Shown: positions 17,552-26,045 of the stretch, piece after piece
Position numbering within the stretch: position 1 is the stretch's first letter
How the letters are laid out: each line of letters begins with the position of its first letter
Assembly (NCBI GenBank): GCA_040397785.1
Contig: JBBAVI010000018.1
Coordinates: forward strand, 1 to 64,000
Reading direction: 5' to 3'
Origin: M3007 sp040397785
GTDB taxonomy: Bacteria > Bacteroidota > Bacteroidia > Chitinophagales > Saprospiraceae
DNA length: 64,000 nucleotides
The notes under the pieces: model-generated
Database searches by the model: none
What the model was told of the DNA's origin: nothing
The model's input: only the letters and a program-made list of their open reading frames with translations
Made by a program: the position numbers and the translations under genes

Positions 17552-19051
17552 ATGATGAAACAGCATTTCCCGATTTTGTTTTTTGTGCTGCTGGGCGTTG
17601 CGCTCCTGTTTTCTTTTTGTCAAAAAGAACGGTTTACCACCAACCCCGAAGACAAACTTGCCTTCAGCACGGATACCTTGCGTTTTGATACGGTTTTTAC
17701 CTCCCTCGGCTCCGCGACGCGTATCCTTAAAATATACAACCGCCATAAAAGCAGCATCCGAATTTCCAAAATTTACCTTGAAAAAGGCGCTGCTTCGCGT
17801 TTTAACCTCAACGTGGATGGCCTTCCCGGCGATGAACACAGCAACCTCGAAATTGCCCCCAACGACAGCATGTATGTATTTGCTGAGGTGACCATCAATC
17901 CGAACGAACCACCGAGTTCCAGCCCTTTTGTGCTGAATGAAGCCATTATTTTTGAAACCAATGGCAATGTGCAATCCGTCACCCTGGAAGCATTTGGACA
18001 AAATGCGGTGTACCTGCCCTCCCGGTTTGGTGCCGGATCGGTTAATGGTTTTGGCTGCAATGGCGGCGAATGGGTGTGGGACGATAAACGGCCTTATGTA
18101 ATATACGGTGTGCTGGTCATTGATGAATGCACCGTACGCATCCCGGCTGGCGCGCGCGTGTACACCCACGGGGGACTGGCCAAAGCCATCGACCCGGCAA
18201 CCGGACTCTCCTATCGATACAACGATGGCTTTATCGCATTTGCGGGCAGTGGAAAATTAATCGTGGAAGGCACCAAAGAAAATCCCGTCATTTTTGAAGA
18301 CGATCGCCTGGAGCCGGAATTTGACGAGGAGGCAGGCCAATGGACCGGAATCTGGTTGCAGGCAGGCACGAAAGGGCATAAAATCGAAAATTGCATCATC
18401 CGCAACTCCATTATTGGTGTCCGGGTCGATTCGGCAGCCGATTTGACCATCCGAAATAGCCAAATTTATAATACGGCAAGCAGTGGGCTGATTGGCATTC
18501 ATGCAAAAATTACCGCCGAAAACTGCCTTTTTTACCAAAATACCGGCTATTCGATTCAATTGGAATACGGCGGCAATTATACTTTCAATTATTGTACGGC
18601 CACCAGTTATGGCGTCGATGGAGAGGCGGTTAAAATGGGCAACGTGCTTTGCCTGGATGAATCGTGTTCCAACTTTTTGATCAATACGCTATTCGCCCGA
18701 TTCAAAAATTGCATTTTTACAGGCAGCCGAACCGACCAAATTACCCTGGTAGATCGGATCAATAACCCTTTGCAATTTAACTACAAACTGGAAAATTGTA
18801 TTATAAAAGTGCGCGATTTGATCAAACCCAATGCTTATCCCGACTTCTTTGACCACTGCAAGCCCTGTCTGAACGCGACAAATCAGGATGTAATTTTTGT
18901 GGATCTGAATGAAAACGACTTCCATTTGGATACGCTCAAATCCATCGCCAATCGGTACGCTGTGCCAATTGGCGGGATTACTACAGACTTAGATGGAAAA
19001 ACCCGCGATGTCGTACAACCGGATGCTGGATGTTATGAAATTGAGTTTTAA
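17552..19051 (+). CDS. Exported right-handed beta-helix protein
   Basis: 499 aa with an N-terminal hydrophobic signal (about 5-22) followed by SFCQKE, a possible but non-standard lipoprotein site (Phe before Cys). The N-terminal 130 residues form an Ig-like beta domain. From about 155 there are repeated helix-ladder segments with asparagines and short hydrophobics (HKIENCIIRNSIIGVRVDS, LTIRNSQIYNTASSGLIGI), typical of parallel beta-helix (pectate-lyase-like) folds. The C-terminus (DLDGKTRDVVQPDAGCYE) is the ending commonly found in 'choice-of-anchor Q' type proteins. No catalytic residues can be assigned. It converges on the GNAT gene with only 6 bases between stops. Confidence 0.75.
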   Translation: MMKQHFPILFFVLLGVALLFSFCQKERFTTNPEDKLAFSTDTLRFDTVFTSLGSATRILKIYNRHKSSIRISKIYLEKGAASRFNLNVDGLPGDEHSNLEIAPNDSMYVFAEVTINPNEPPSSSPFVLNEAIIFETNGNVQSVTLEAFGQNAVYLPSRFGAGSVNGFGCNGGEWVWDDKRPYVIYGVLVIDECTVRIPAGARVYTHGGLAKAIDPATGLSYRYNDGFIAFAGSGKLIVEGTKENPVIFEDDRLEPEFDEEAGQWTGIWLQAGTKGHKIENCIIRNSIIGVRVDSAADLTIRNSQIYNTASSGLIGIHAKITAENCLFYQNTGYSIQLEYGGNYTFNYCTATSYGVDGEAVKMGNVLCLDESCSNFLINTLFARFKNCIFTGSRTDQITLVDRINNPLQFNYKLENCIIKVRDLIKPNAYPDFFDHCKPCLNATNQDVIFVDLNENDFHLDTLKSIANRYAVPIGGITTDLDGKTRDVVQPDAGCYEIEF

Positions 19052-19057
19052 CGTTTT

Positions 19058-19648
19058 TTAAAGCATTTTTTGCCAAAAAGCGAGCTTTTTTGTGGTTTCC
19101 TGGGGTTCGTCTAAGTCTTGCCAGGAAATTGCACAATGTACATTTTCCATTTTTTCAAAACCCCTTTTGTGCCAAAAAGTGTCCAGCGGCACATAGTCTA
19201 TTGGCCGCAAGGGATGGTTTTCTGGACGCACTACCCCGCAAAACACCGCGCGTGGGTACCCATGCGTACGCGCCCAGGCTTCCCGATGTTCAAAAAATGC
19301 CAATCCAATGCCTTTTCCGCGGTATTCGGGCAGCAAAACAGACTCGCTGAAGTAAAAAATCTGCGATAAATCATCACCCCGGTCTTGAAATGGCTTGCGA
19401 ATATTGGGGGTTTCCCGCAGCATGGGCAAACCGGTGGAAGCGCCCACTACTTTTTCACCCGCCATGGCCAGCACCAGCACACTATCCCGCGCCTTCAAAA
19501 AGGTGCGAATATATTTCCGCTCGTATTCGAGGCTACCTTGATATAGATAGGGCCATTCGGCAAAAACTGCAATGCGCAGTGCGGCCAGGTCCTCGGCATA
19601 AACGCGCGCCGCAACCCCGGTGAGCGCTTCAATTTTAAGGTGCTCCAT
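19058..19648 (-). CDS. GNAT-family N-acetyltransferase
   Basis: 196 aa acetyl-CoA-dependent transferase. The acetyl-CoA-binding motif A is clear: ESVLLPEYRGKGIGLAFFEHRE (Q/RxxGxG/A loop as YRGKGIG). The N-terminal half (EALTGVAARVYAEDLAALRIAVFAEWPYLY) is unusually specific and matches the acetyltransferase half of known proteins that join a GNAT domain with a carbon-nitrogen hydrolase. Here the hydrolase is a separate gene just upstream, with three bases between its stop and this start, so the two are surely co-transcribed. Confidence 0.85.
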   Translation of the reverse strand: MEHLKIEALTGVAARVYAEDLAALRIAVFAEWPYLYQGSLEYERKYIRTFLKARDSVLVLAMAGEKVVGASTGLPMLRETPNIRKPFQDRGDDLSQIFYFSESVLLPEYRGKGIGLAFFEHREAWARTHGYPRAVFCGVVRPENHPLRPIDYVPLDTFWHKRGFEKMENVHCAISWQDLDEPQETTKKLAFWQKML

Positions 19649-19651
19649 GAT

Positions 19652-20500
19652 TTAATATAAAGAAGGTCGGCGGTCGGTAATGGTGCGCACACTCCCTGCG
19701 ATGTGCAGGCGCGTGAGCAGCGTTTGATCCAATTCTACATAAAATGCACCTGGAATATTCGCACTGGCCTGGTTTACTACCCCATTGACGGGAAAATAAT
19801 GGTCAGCGGGCGCAAAAACCGCCGATTGGGCATATTGAAACTCTACCAAAGGCAATTGCGGCATATTTCCCACCATACCGCTGGCAATCACATAACATTC
19901 ATTTTCAACCGCGCGGGCCTGGGCACAAAAACGCACCCGGTTGTTGCCATGGATCGTATCGGTTTGGAATGGCACAAAAAGTAGTCTGGCGCCTTGCAAA
20001 GCAAGTTTGCGGGCTGCTTCCGGAAATTCCACATCATAACAGATAAGAATACCGATAGGGCCGCAATCCGTTTCAAAAATATCAATCGCATCGCCAGCGG
20101 TAAGTTGCCAACTCCGTTCGAACGGTGTCAGGTGCGTTTTGGCATACTGATCCAAACGACCATCGCGGTGGCAGAGGTAACTGATGTTGAAAAGCGCTTC
20201 CTGCTCAATTACAGGCATACTTCCGGCAATAATATTGACCTGAAATTGCTGTGCCCACTCCTGAAAAGCCACTTTCAGACGTTCAGAAAACGAAGCAACA
20301 TAATGCAACATTTGTAAATCACTGCCCGCATTGGCTCGATTGGCCAAACAAAGGCTGAAATATTCGGGAAACAGTATAAAATCGGGTTTATAGACACTCA
20401 AGGCGCGAATATTTCCCAAAATTTCGCTGCAAAAGGCTTCAAAATGATCAAATACTTTGGCCTCCCATTGCACTACACCTACTCGAATATACGTTTGCAT
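19652..20500 (-). CDS. Carbon-nitrogen hydrolase (nitrilase superfamily)
   Basis: 282 aa amidase-type enzyme. The catalytic triad can be placed as Glu in LFPEYF, Lys in YAKTHLTPFE and Cys in GILICYDVEFPE. The length and lack of extra domains fit the aliphatic amidase/omega-amidase-like branches; substrate unknown. It forms a two-gene unit with the GNAT gene (three-base spacing). In other bacteria the two domains occur fused in one polypeptide (recalled), which supports a shared substrate. Weak TTTCTTTG -7-like element upstream. Confidence 0.88.
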   Translation of the reverse strand: MQTYIRVGVVQWEAKVFDHFEAFCSEILGNIRALSVYKPDFILFPEYFSLCLANRANAGSDLQMLHYVASFSERLKVAFQEWAQQFQVNIIAGSMPVIEQEALFNISYLCHRDGRLDQYAKTHLTPFERSWQLTAGDAIDIFETDCGPIGILICYDVEFPEAARKLALQGARLLFVPFQTDTIHGNNRVRFCAQARAVENECYVIASGMVGNMPQLPLVEFQYAQSAVFAPADHYFPVNGVVNQASANIPGAFYVELDQTLLTRLHIAGSVRTITDRRPSLY

Positions 20501-20652
20501 CGGATGTATTTTTATGCAAAGAAACCAAAGTGGCCCTGAATTACGATGGACTTTATGTAAAAGTTACATCCCCTTTTTGAATCCTTCATACGAGAATAAG
20601 CGTTTTTTCTGAACTTTGCGCACCAACCCCGCTCTTAAAATATAACATCACT

Positions 20653-23577
20653 GTGAGATATCCTGCTTTATTACTGATTGTGGCAACCCTGGTTTCGTTG
20701 AGTGCCAATCGGAATTTTCGATATAATTTTTCGCATGCCCTTGATTTTAAAGAATCGGCATGGGTCGATTCTGTGTATAATAGCATGGCGGACACCCTCC
20801 GCATTGCGCAACTGATGACCATCCGGGCAACCGATGAACGCAGTCCAAAATACGAGCAAGAAGTTGAAGGATTGGTGAAACGCTACCAGGTGGGCGGTAT
20901 TTGCCTGTTTCAGGGCAGTCCGGAAATGCTGGCCGAGTTAACCAACCGTTGTCAAGCCGCGAGTGGAATTCCGTTGATGGTATCGATTGATGCCGAATGG
21001 GGCCTGGGCATGCGGTTGAAAGAAACCACGATTGCATACCCCAAGCAGCTGATGCTTGGCGCGATTCAGGACAATTACCTGGTGTATGAATTTGGTGCAG
21101 AAGTGGGCCGTCAGTGCAAGCGCATGGGCATTCACCTCAATTTTGCCCCGGTCGCCGATATCAACAACAATCCGGAAAATCCGGTGATTAACGACCGCTC
21201 CTTTGGTGAAGATCGCAGCAATGTGACGGCCAAATGCATTGAATATATGCGCGGCATGCAGGCGGCCGGTATTATGGCTTGTGCCAAACATTTTCCGGGC
21301 CACGGTGATACCAATACCGATTCGCACTTGGATTTACCCATCATTGCACATAACCTGCAACGCCTCGACAGCCTCGAATTGTATCCCTTTCGTGCCATGG
21401 CCCGCAGTGGAATCGGCTCTTTTATGGTCGCACACCTGAATATTCCGGCGCTCGATAACCGTCCAAACCGGCCTACCACCTTAAGTCGGGCAGCCATTTA
21501 CGACCTTTTGCGTACTAAAATGGGGTACGACGGACTGATTGTGACCGATGCCATGGAAATGCAGGGGGTTGCCAAGTATTTTGCCCCTGGATTCGCGGAA
21601 GTAGAAGCCTTGAAGGCGGGTAATGATGTCATCCTGTTGCCCGGCGATGTGGGTGCTGCCATCAAAGCCGTGCAAAATGCCCTGAATACCGGCGAATATC
21701 CACGAGCAGAGTTTGAAGTGAGTGTAAAACGCGTGTTGCGTGCGAAATACCGCCTTGGACTTACCAAGCTACAGCGGGTAGATTTGAACAACCTGCGCCA
21801 GGACTTAAACCGTCCCCAGGCCCAATTGCTCAAACGAAAATTGATTGAAAACGCCCTAACCCTAGTGCGGGATGCGAATAACTTAGTGGGTTTTGACAGT
21901 TTGGAACAATACAATTTCGCCACCTTGGCATTGGGCGACACGAATCAGACCGTTTTTCAAACAACGTGCGGGTATTACGCCCCGATGACGCATTTTAATG
22001 CGCCCAAAATCATTGATTCGCTGCGAAATGCCCAGTTAATTGAACAATTGCGGCCGTTTAACGTCATTTTGCTGAGTTTGCATCAAATGCGTTCCAGATC
22101 GGCCGACAATTTTGGCATCACCACCGACGAGGTTTTGCTGATTCAACAATTGTGCAAACAACATACGGTCGTGCTTACGGTTTTTGGCAATCCGTACAGT
22201 TTGAAGTACTTCAATGATCCGCAAGTATTGTTGCAAGCGTACAACGAAGACCCCATGACCCAACGGGTGGCGGCACAGGGCTTGTTTGGTGCCCTCGATT
22301 TTAAAGGTAAATTGCCCATCAGTGCGTCTTTATCTGCTTATTTTGGACAAGGTATTCGCACCCAATTTCCGGAAAAACGCCTTGCTTATGATATCCCAGA
22401 ATCGGTGGGCATGAGCAGTGATAGCCTCGCCCAGATGGACGCACTGGTGCAGGAAATGATCGCGGCTGGCGCAGCACCCGGTTGTCAGATTGTCGTTGCT
22501 CGGAACAACCGCGTAATTTGGCAAAAATCGTATGGCAATTTTACCTATGAGCCGATCACCCCGGTGCGCAACGACCATTTATACGATATTGCTTCAGTAA
22601 CCAAAATAGCCGCCACCACGTTGTGCGCCATGCAATTGTACGATGCCGGAAAAATTAAATTAGACATTGAAATCGGAAAATACCTGCCAGAATTGGCAAA
22701 TACCAACAAAGAAAAACTCAAATTGCGGGATATTATGGCCCACCAGGCGCGTTTGCAGCCCTGGATTCCGTTTTACCAAAAAACCCTGGAAAACGGTCTG
22801 CCCGATGCCCATATTTACCACCGACAATTAGATGCAGATTCGCAAATTCCGGTGGCGCCCGATATGTACATGGACAACAATTGGGTAGATACGGTATGGA
22901 ATGCTATCTTTTTGTCGCCCTTACGCAGCGAAAAAGGCTATAAATACTCCGACCTCGGGCTATACCTCACAGCGCGGACAATTGAACGGGTGAGTAACCA
23001 AAAATTAGACGCTTATGCCGAACAACAGTTTTATAAACCGTTGGGATTGCGTGCCTCGTTCAATCCCTGGCAACTCGGACTAAGTGCCCAATGTGTTCCA
23101 ACCGAAGAAGACCGGTATTTTCGGCAGCATCGGATACAGGGGTATGTACACGATATGGGTGCAGCCATGTTGGGGGGCGTAAGCGGGCATGCCGGGTTGT
23201 TCAGCAATGCCAATGACTTAGCCAAAATTTTCCAGTTGTTCCTCAATGGTGGCTCTTATTTTGGTAAACAATACATACGACCCGAAACCGTCAATGCCTG
23301 GACCATCCGTTATCCCGGTAGCACCCGCCGAGGCATTGCTTTTGACATGAAAGAACTCGATCCGAAAGCTACGGGCAACATGAGTGAAAAAGCGGGTCCA
23401 AATACGTTCGGACATACCGGATTTACGGGTATTTGTGCCTGGGCCGACCCCGATCAAAATTTGATCTTCATTTTTTGTTCTAACCGGACTTATCCGACCA
23501 TGGAAAACAACAAATTGATTTCGGGAAATTACCGGCCGCGCCTTCAAAGCATAATTTATCAGGCTATCAAAAAATAA
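20653..23577 (+). CDS. GH3 beta-N-acetylhexosaminidase fused to a beta-lactamase-like serine hydrolase
   Basis: 974 aa, GTG start. An N-terminal signal or anchor segment (3-17) is followed by a NagZ-like GH3 domain (about 40-385) with the KHFPGHGDTNTDSH loop (212-225; His/Asp general acid pair of NagZ) and the nucleophile Asp299 in VTDAMEMQGV. A middle domain (about 390-580) connects to a class C beta-lactamase/PBP-like domain (about 590-970) with SVTK (Ser648, Lys651), YSD in place of YxN, and HTG in place of KTG. This combination is known in Bacteroidota and probably acts on muropeptides in the periplasm. The AMP nucleosidase gene follows after 22 bases. Confidence 0.9.
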   Translation: MRYPALLLIVATLVSLSANRNFRYNFSHALDFKESAWVDSVYNSMADTLRIAQLMTIRATDERSPKYEQEVEGLVKRYQVGGICLFQGSPEMLAELTNRCQAASGIPLMVSIDAEWGLGMRLKETTIAYPKQLMLGAIQDNYLVYEFGAEVGRQCKRMGIHLNFAPVADINNNPENPVINDRSFGEDRSNVTAKCIEYMRGMQAAGIMACAKHFPGHGDTNTDSHLDLPIIAHNLQRLDSLELYPFRAMARSGIGSFMVAHLNIPALDNRPNRPTTLSRAAIYDLLRTKMGYDGLIVTDAMEMQGVAKYFAPGFAEVEALKAGNDVILLPGDVGAAIKAVQNALNTGEYPRAEFEVSVKRVLRAKYRLGLTKLQRVDLNNLRQDLNRPQAQLLKRKLIENALTLVRDANNLVGFDSLEQYNFATLALGDTNQTVFQTTCGYYAPMTHFNAPKIIDSLRNAQLIEQLRPFNVILLSLHQMRSRSADNFGITTDEVLLIQQLCKQHTVVLTVFGNPYSLKYFNDPQVLLQAYNEDPMTQRVAAQGLFGALDFKGKLPISASLSAYFGQGIRTQFPEKRLAYDIPESVGMSSDSLAQMDALVQEMIAAGAAPGCQIVVARNNRVIWQKSYGNFTYEPITPVRNDHLYDIASVTKIAATTLCAMQLYDAGKIKLDIEIGKYLPELANTNKEKLKLRDIMAHQARLQPWIPFYQKTLENGLPDAHIYHRQLDADSQIPVAPDMYMDNNWVDTVWNAIFLSPLRSEKGYKYSDLGLYLTARTIERVSNQKLDAYAEQQFYKPLGLRASFNPWQLGLSAQCVPTEEDRYFRQHRIQGYVHDMGAAMLGGVSGHAGLFSNANDLAKIFQLFLNGGSYFGKQYIRPETVNAWTIRYPGSTRRGIAFDMKELDPKATGNMSEKAGPNTFGHTGFTGICAWADPDQNLIFIFCSNRTYPTMENNKLISGNYRPRLQSIIYQAIKK

Positions 23578-23599
23578 GCATACAACAAAAACACCCACC

Positions 23600-24460
23600 A
23601 TGTCCACAGCAGAAAATCAGCATGATCCCATCAAACAAGTAGACCTGGATGCCGTTGCTCAGGAGAACGTCTTGCGCGAAAAGGCCGCCAAAGACCGTAT
23701 TACAAGCGACTGGCTGCCCCGGTACACCGGTATGTCGTTGCAAGAATTTGGCAAGTATATTTTACTGGTCAATTTTAGCGGCTATGTAAAAATGTTTGCC
23801 GAAAAGCATCAAGTTCCCGTTTCCGGGCTCGAGCGACCCATGCAAGCCGCCACGGCCGAAAACATAACCATCATCAATTTCGGGATTGGCAGCCCCAATG
23901 CAGGTTTGATCATCGATTTGTTGGAGGCCATACAGCCGCATGCCGTATTATTTTTAGGCAAGTGCGGTGGCCTTAAAACAGGTAAAAACAACATTGGCAA
24001 CCTGATTTTGCCGATTGCTGCCATCCGGGGCGAAGGAACCAGCAATGACTATTTACCGCCGGAAGTGCCAGCATTGCCAGCATTTGCCTTGCAAAAGGCC
24101 GTTTCAACCACCATCCGCGATTACGAGCAGGACTATTGGACGGGCGTCGTGTACACCACCAACAAAAGGGTGTGGGAGCATCGGGAAGATTTCAAACAAC
24201 GCCTGCGCGACCTGCGCTGCATTGCGATCGATATGGAAACAGCCACCATTTTTGTTGCCGCGTTTAAAAATAAAATAGCCGCCGGCGCACTCCTGCTCGT
24301 GAGCGATATGCCGATGACCACAGAAGGCATCAAAACCCAGGAGAGCGATAAAGCTGTTACGGCAAAATACGCAGATATCCATCTCAACATTGGCGTCGAT
24401 TCCTTAAAACAACTGATTACCAGGGGTCAAACAGTAAAACACCTCAAATTTGATCTTTAA
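23600..24460 (+). CDS. amn: AMP nucleosidase
   Basis: 286 aa member of the nucleoside phosphorylase superfamily; AMP nucleosidase hydrolyses AMP to adenine and ribose-5-phosphate. Short form without the N-terminal domain of E. coli Amn. The conserved blocks INFGIGSPNAG, LFLGKCGGLK, IRGEGTSNDYLP, AIDMETATIF and LLLVSDMPMT are present. It lies 22 bases after the GH3/serine-hydrolase gene in the same direction and is probably its operon partner, although no biochemical link between the two is obvious. Confidence 0.88.
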   Translation: MSTAENQHDPIKQVDLDAVAQENVLREKAAKDRITSDWLPRYTGMSLQEFGKYILLVNFSGYVKMFAEKHQVPVSGLERPMQAATAENITIINFGIGSPNAGLIIDLLEAIQPHAVLFLGKCGGLKTGKNNIGNLILPIAAIRGEGTSNDYLPPEVPALPAFALQKAVSTTIRDYEQDYWTGVVYTTNKRVWEHREDFKQRLRDLRCIAIDMETATIFVAAFKNKIAAGALLLVSDMPMTTEGIKTQESDKAVTAKYADIHLNIGVDSLKQLITRGQTVKHLKFDL

Positions 24461-24568
24461 AAACCAATCTTTCATTTTTTACTGAAAATATTGAACAACT
24501 ATAAAACTGCGGTGTTTTTTTAGTGGGTGCCTTCATATTAGGTCTCCAATCACCTAAAAAAGATCCAT

Positions 24569-25144
24569 ATGGTCCGCTTATTTAAGCCTTCAAGATCCAA
24601 GGTTGCGCAGTTTATTGCAAAAGAGGAACCGCTTGCCTTCAGTTACCCCATGGTGGGCGCTACCCAAACAGCCTCAGCGCCGCCCAACTTTGATGTTGAT
24701 AAAAACTTGTTTCTGTTGGGTGAAGGGAATAAAGCCTGGGAGGCTGCTAAACTTGCAGTACAGCAATGGGTTATGTTTCCGGCACCCTGGACCCAAATAG
24801 CACCGGAGTATGCGCCTATTCAAACCAACCAAACCATCGCCATGCTTGCCCGGGTCATGGGGATGTGGTGGATCAATTCTTGCAGGATTGTGTACGTGAT
24901 TGATGAGTCGAATCGTTTTGGGTTTGCTTATGGTACCCTGCCCGGGCATGCAGAACGAGGCGAAGAACTATTTTTAGTAGAACGCGACGAAACCGGAAAA
25001 GTCTATTACCGACTTGAAGCCTTTTCTCGTCCACGTCATTTGCTGGCAAGACTCACCTACCCTTTGCCCCGTGTTTTTCAGCGAAAATTCCAGCGTGACT
25101 CCAAGGCTGCGATGGTTGAATTTGTCCAAAAAGCCAGCCTATGA
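24569..25144 (+). CDS. DUF1990 family protein
   Basis: 191 aa. Recognisable family features: WVMFPAPWTQI, an extended beta region with CRIVYVIDE, FGFAYGTLPGHAERGEELFLVE, and FSRPRHLLARLTYP. The fold is thought to be START-like; biochemical function is unknown. Its stop codon overlaps the start of the next gene (ATGA at 25141-25144), so translation is coupled. A 6-bp inverted repeat (TTAGGT/ACCTAA, 24538-24557) lies just upstream of the start. Confidence 0.8.
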   Translation: MVRLFKPSRSKVAQFIAKEEPLAFSYPMVGATQTASAPPNFDVDKNLFLLGEGNKAWEAAKLAVQQWVMFPAPWTQIAPEYAPIQTNQTIAMLARVMGMWWINSCRIVYVIDESNRFGFAYGTLPGHAERGEELFLVERDETGKVYYRLEAFSRPRHLLARLTYPLPRVFQRKFQRDSKAAMVEFVQKASL

Positions 25145-26043
25145 AACCCTTTATTGGTCCTTTTGCCTGGTGTATTTTCCTTTTAATGGCGGGACTCCCC
25201 TGGTTACAATCGCATTGGGAAGGTGCTTTGGTTGTATTTGCGGCCCTTGTTTTGGTTCCGTTGGGATTTGAATTATTGAAATTACCGTGGCGGAATACCA
25301 ATTGGATCGCTGTTTTTGGCCTTTTACTGGCCTATTTATTATATCCTAATCCTTATGCAGCCATTTTGGCGCTTCCTTATTTGGCCATTGCGGCTAGGAC
25401 AAGCCTCCAGTTTTTTATCCAGGTATTTTCCAATCCAGCGCGCAGCCTTGGAAAAGTAGTGGAATGTGCAGCCTTAATTTATTGGACGGTTGGGGCGGTT
25501 TGGTCGCTCTGTTGGCTTGCTCAAATTGCTCCTTTGGGATTTGATGCGACCATTGTTGGGCTTACGGCTGCGCATTTTCACCTGGCGGGTTTTGTGCTTA
25601 CACTTATTGTTGCCATCCTCTATCAATCCGATCGATCCCCGTTTAACCGAATACTTGCGTGCGCTTCCCTGTTCGGAATGCCCTTGGTAGCAACCGGCAT
25701 AACCCTTACCAAGTTAGGCTATAGTCCAGTGATTGAATGGATTGCGGGAATTGGCTTTGCGGTTATGGCGTTGGGCGTCGTATTTCAGCAACTGCGTTTG
25801 GTTTTTAACACCAATATGCCGCCCACTGCGCGGTGGTTATGGGGCGCCGGCGCATTGTGTTTATGCGCCGGCGCTACCTTGGCGAGTTTATACGCCCTTC
25901 GATTTGTGTACCCGATCAATTGGGTAAATATTCCGAATATGAAAATCTGGCATGGCAGCCTGAACACCCTTGGATTTGCCTGGGCAAGTTTGTCGGGTTG
26001 GGCTTACCTGCATCGAATGCTTTCTACGATGCGCTTATTTTAA
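25141..26043 (+). CDS. YndJ-like membrane protein
   Basis: 300 aa with about eight to nine hydrophobic segments. Two conserved patterns identify the YndJ family: the histidine-containing GLTAAHFHLAGF in a membrane segment (about residues 140-151) and MKIWHGSLNTLGF near the C-terminus. The intramembrane histidines suggest metal or proton handling, but no function is established. It overlaps DUF1990 by four bases; the two families travel together in other genomes as well (recalled), so they probably act together. Its stop is two bases from that of the convergent C25 peptidase. Confidence 0.75.
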   Translation: MKPFIGPFAWCIFLLMAGLPWLQSHWEGALVVFAALVLVPLGFELLKLPWRNTNWIAVFGLLLAYLLYPNPYAAILALPYLAIAARTSLQFFIQVFSNPARSLGKVVECAALIYWTVGAVWSLCWLAQIAPLGFDATIVGLTAAHFHLAGFVLTLIVAILYQSDRSPFNRILACASLFGMPLVATGITLTKLGYSPVIEWIAGIGFAVMALGVVFQQLRLVFNTNMPPTARWLWGAGALCLCAGATLASLYALRFVYPINWVNIPNMKIWHGSLNTLGFAWASLSGWAYLHRMLSTMRLF

Positions 26044-26045
26044 AA

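Noticed and set aside
17486..18169. 227-codon open frame antisense to the beta-helix gene.
   Set aside because: It crosses the start and signal peptide of a clear exported protein and shows no domain.
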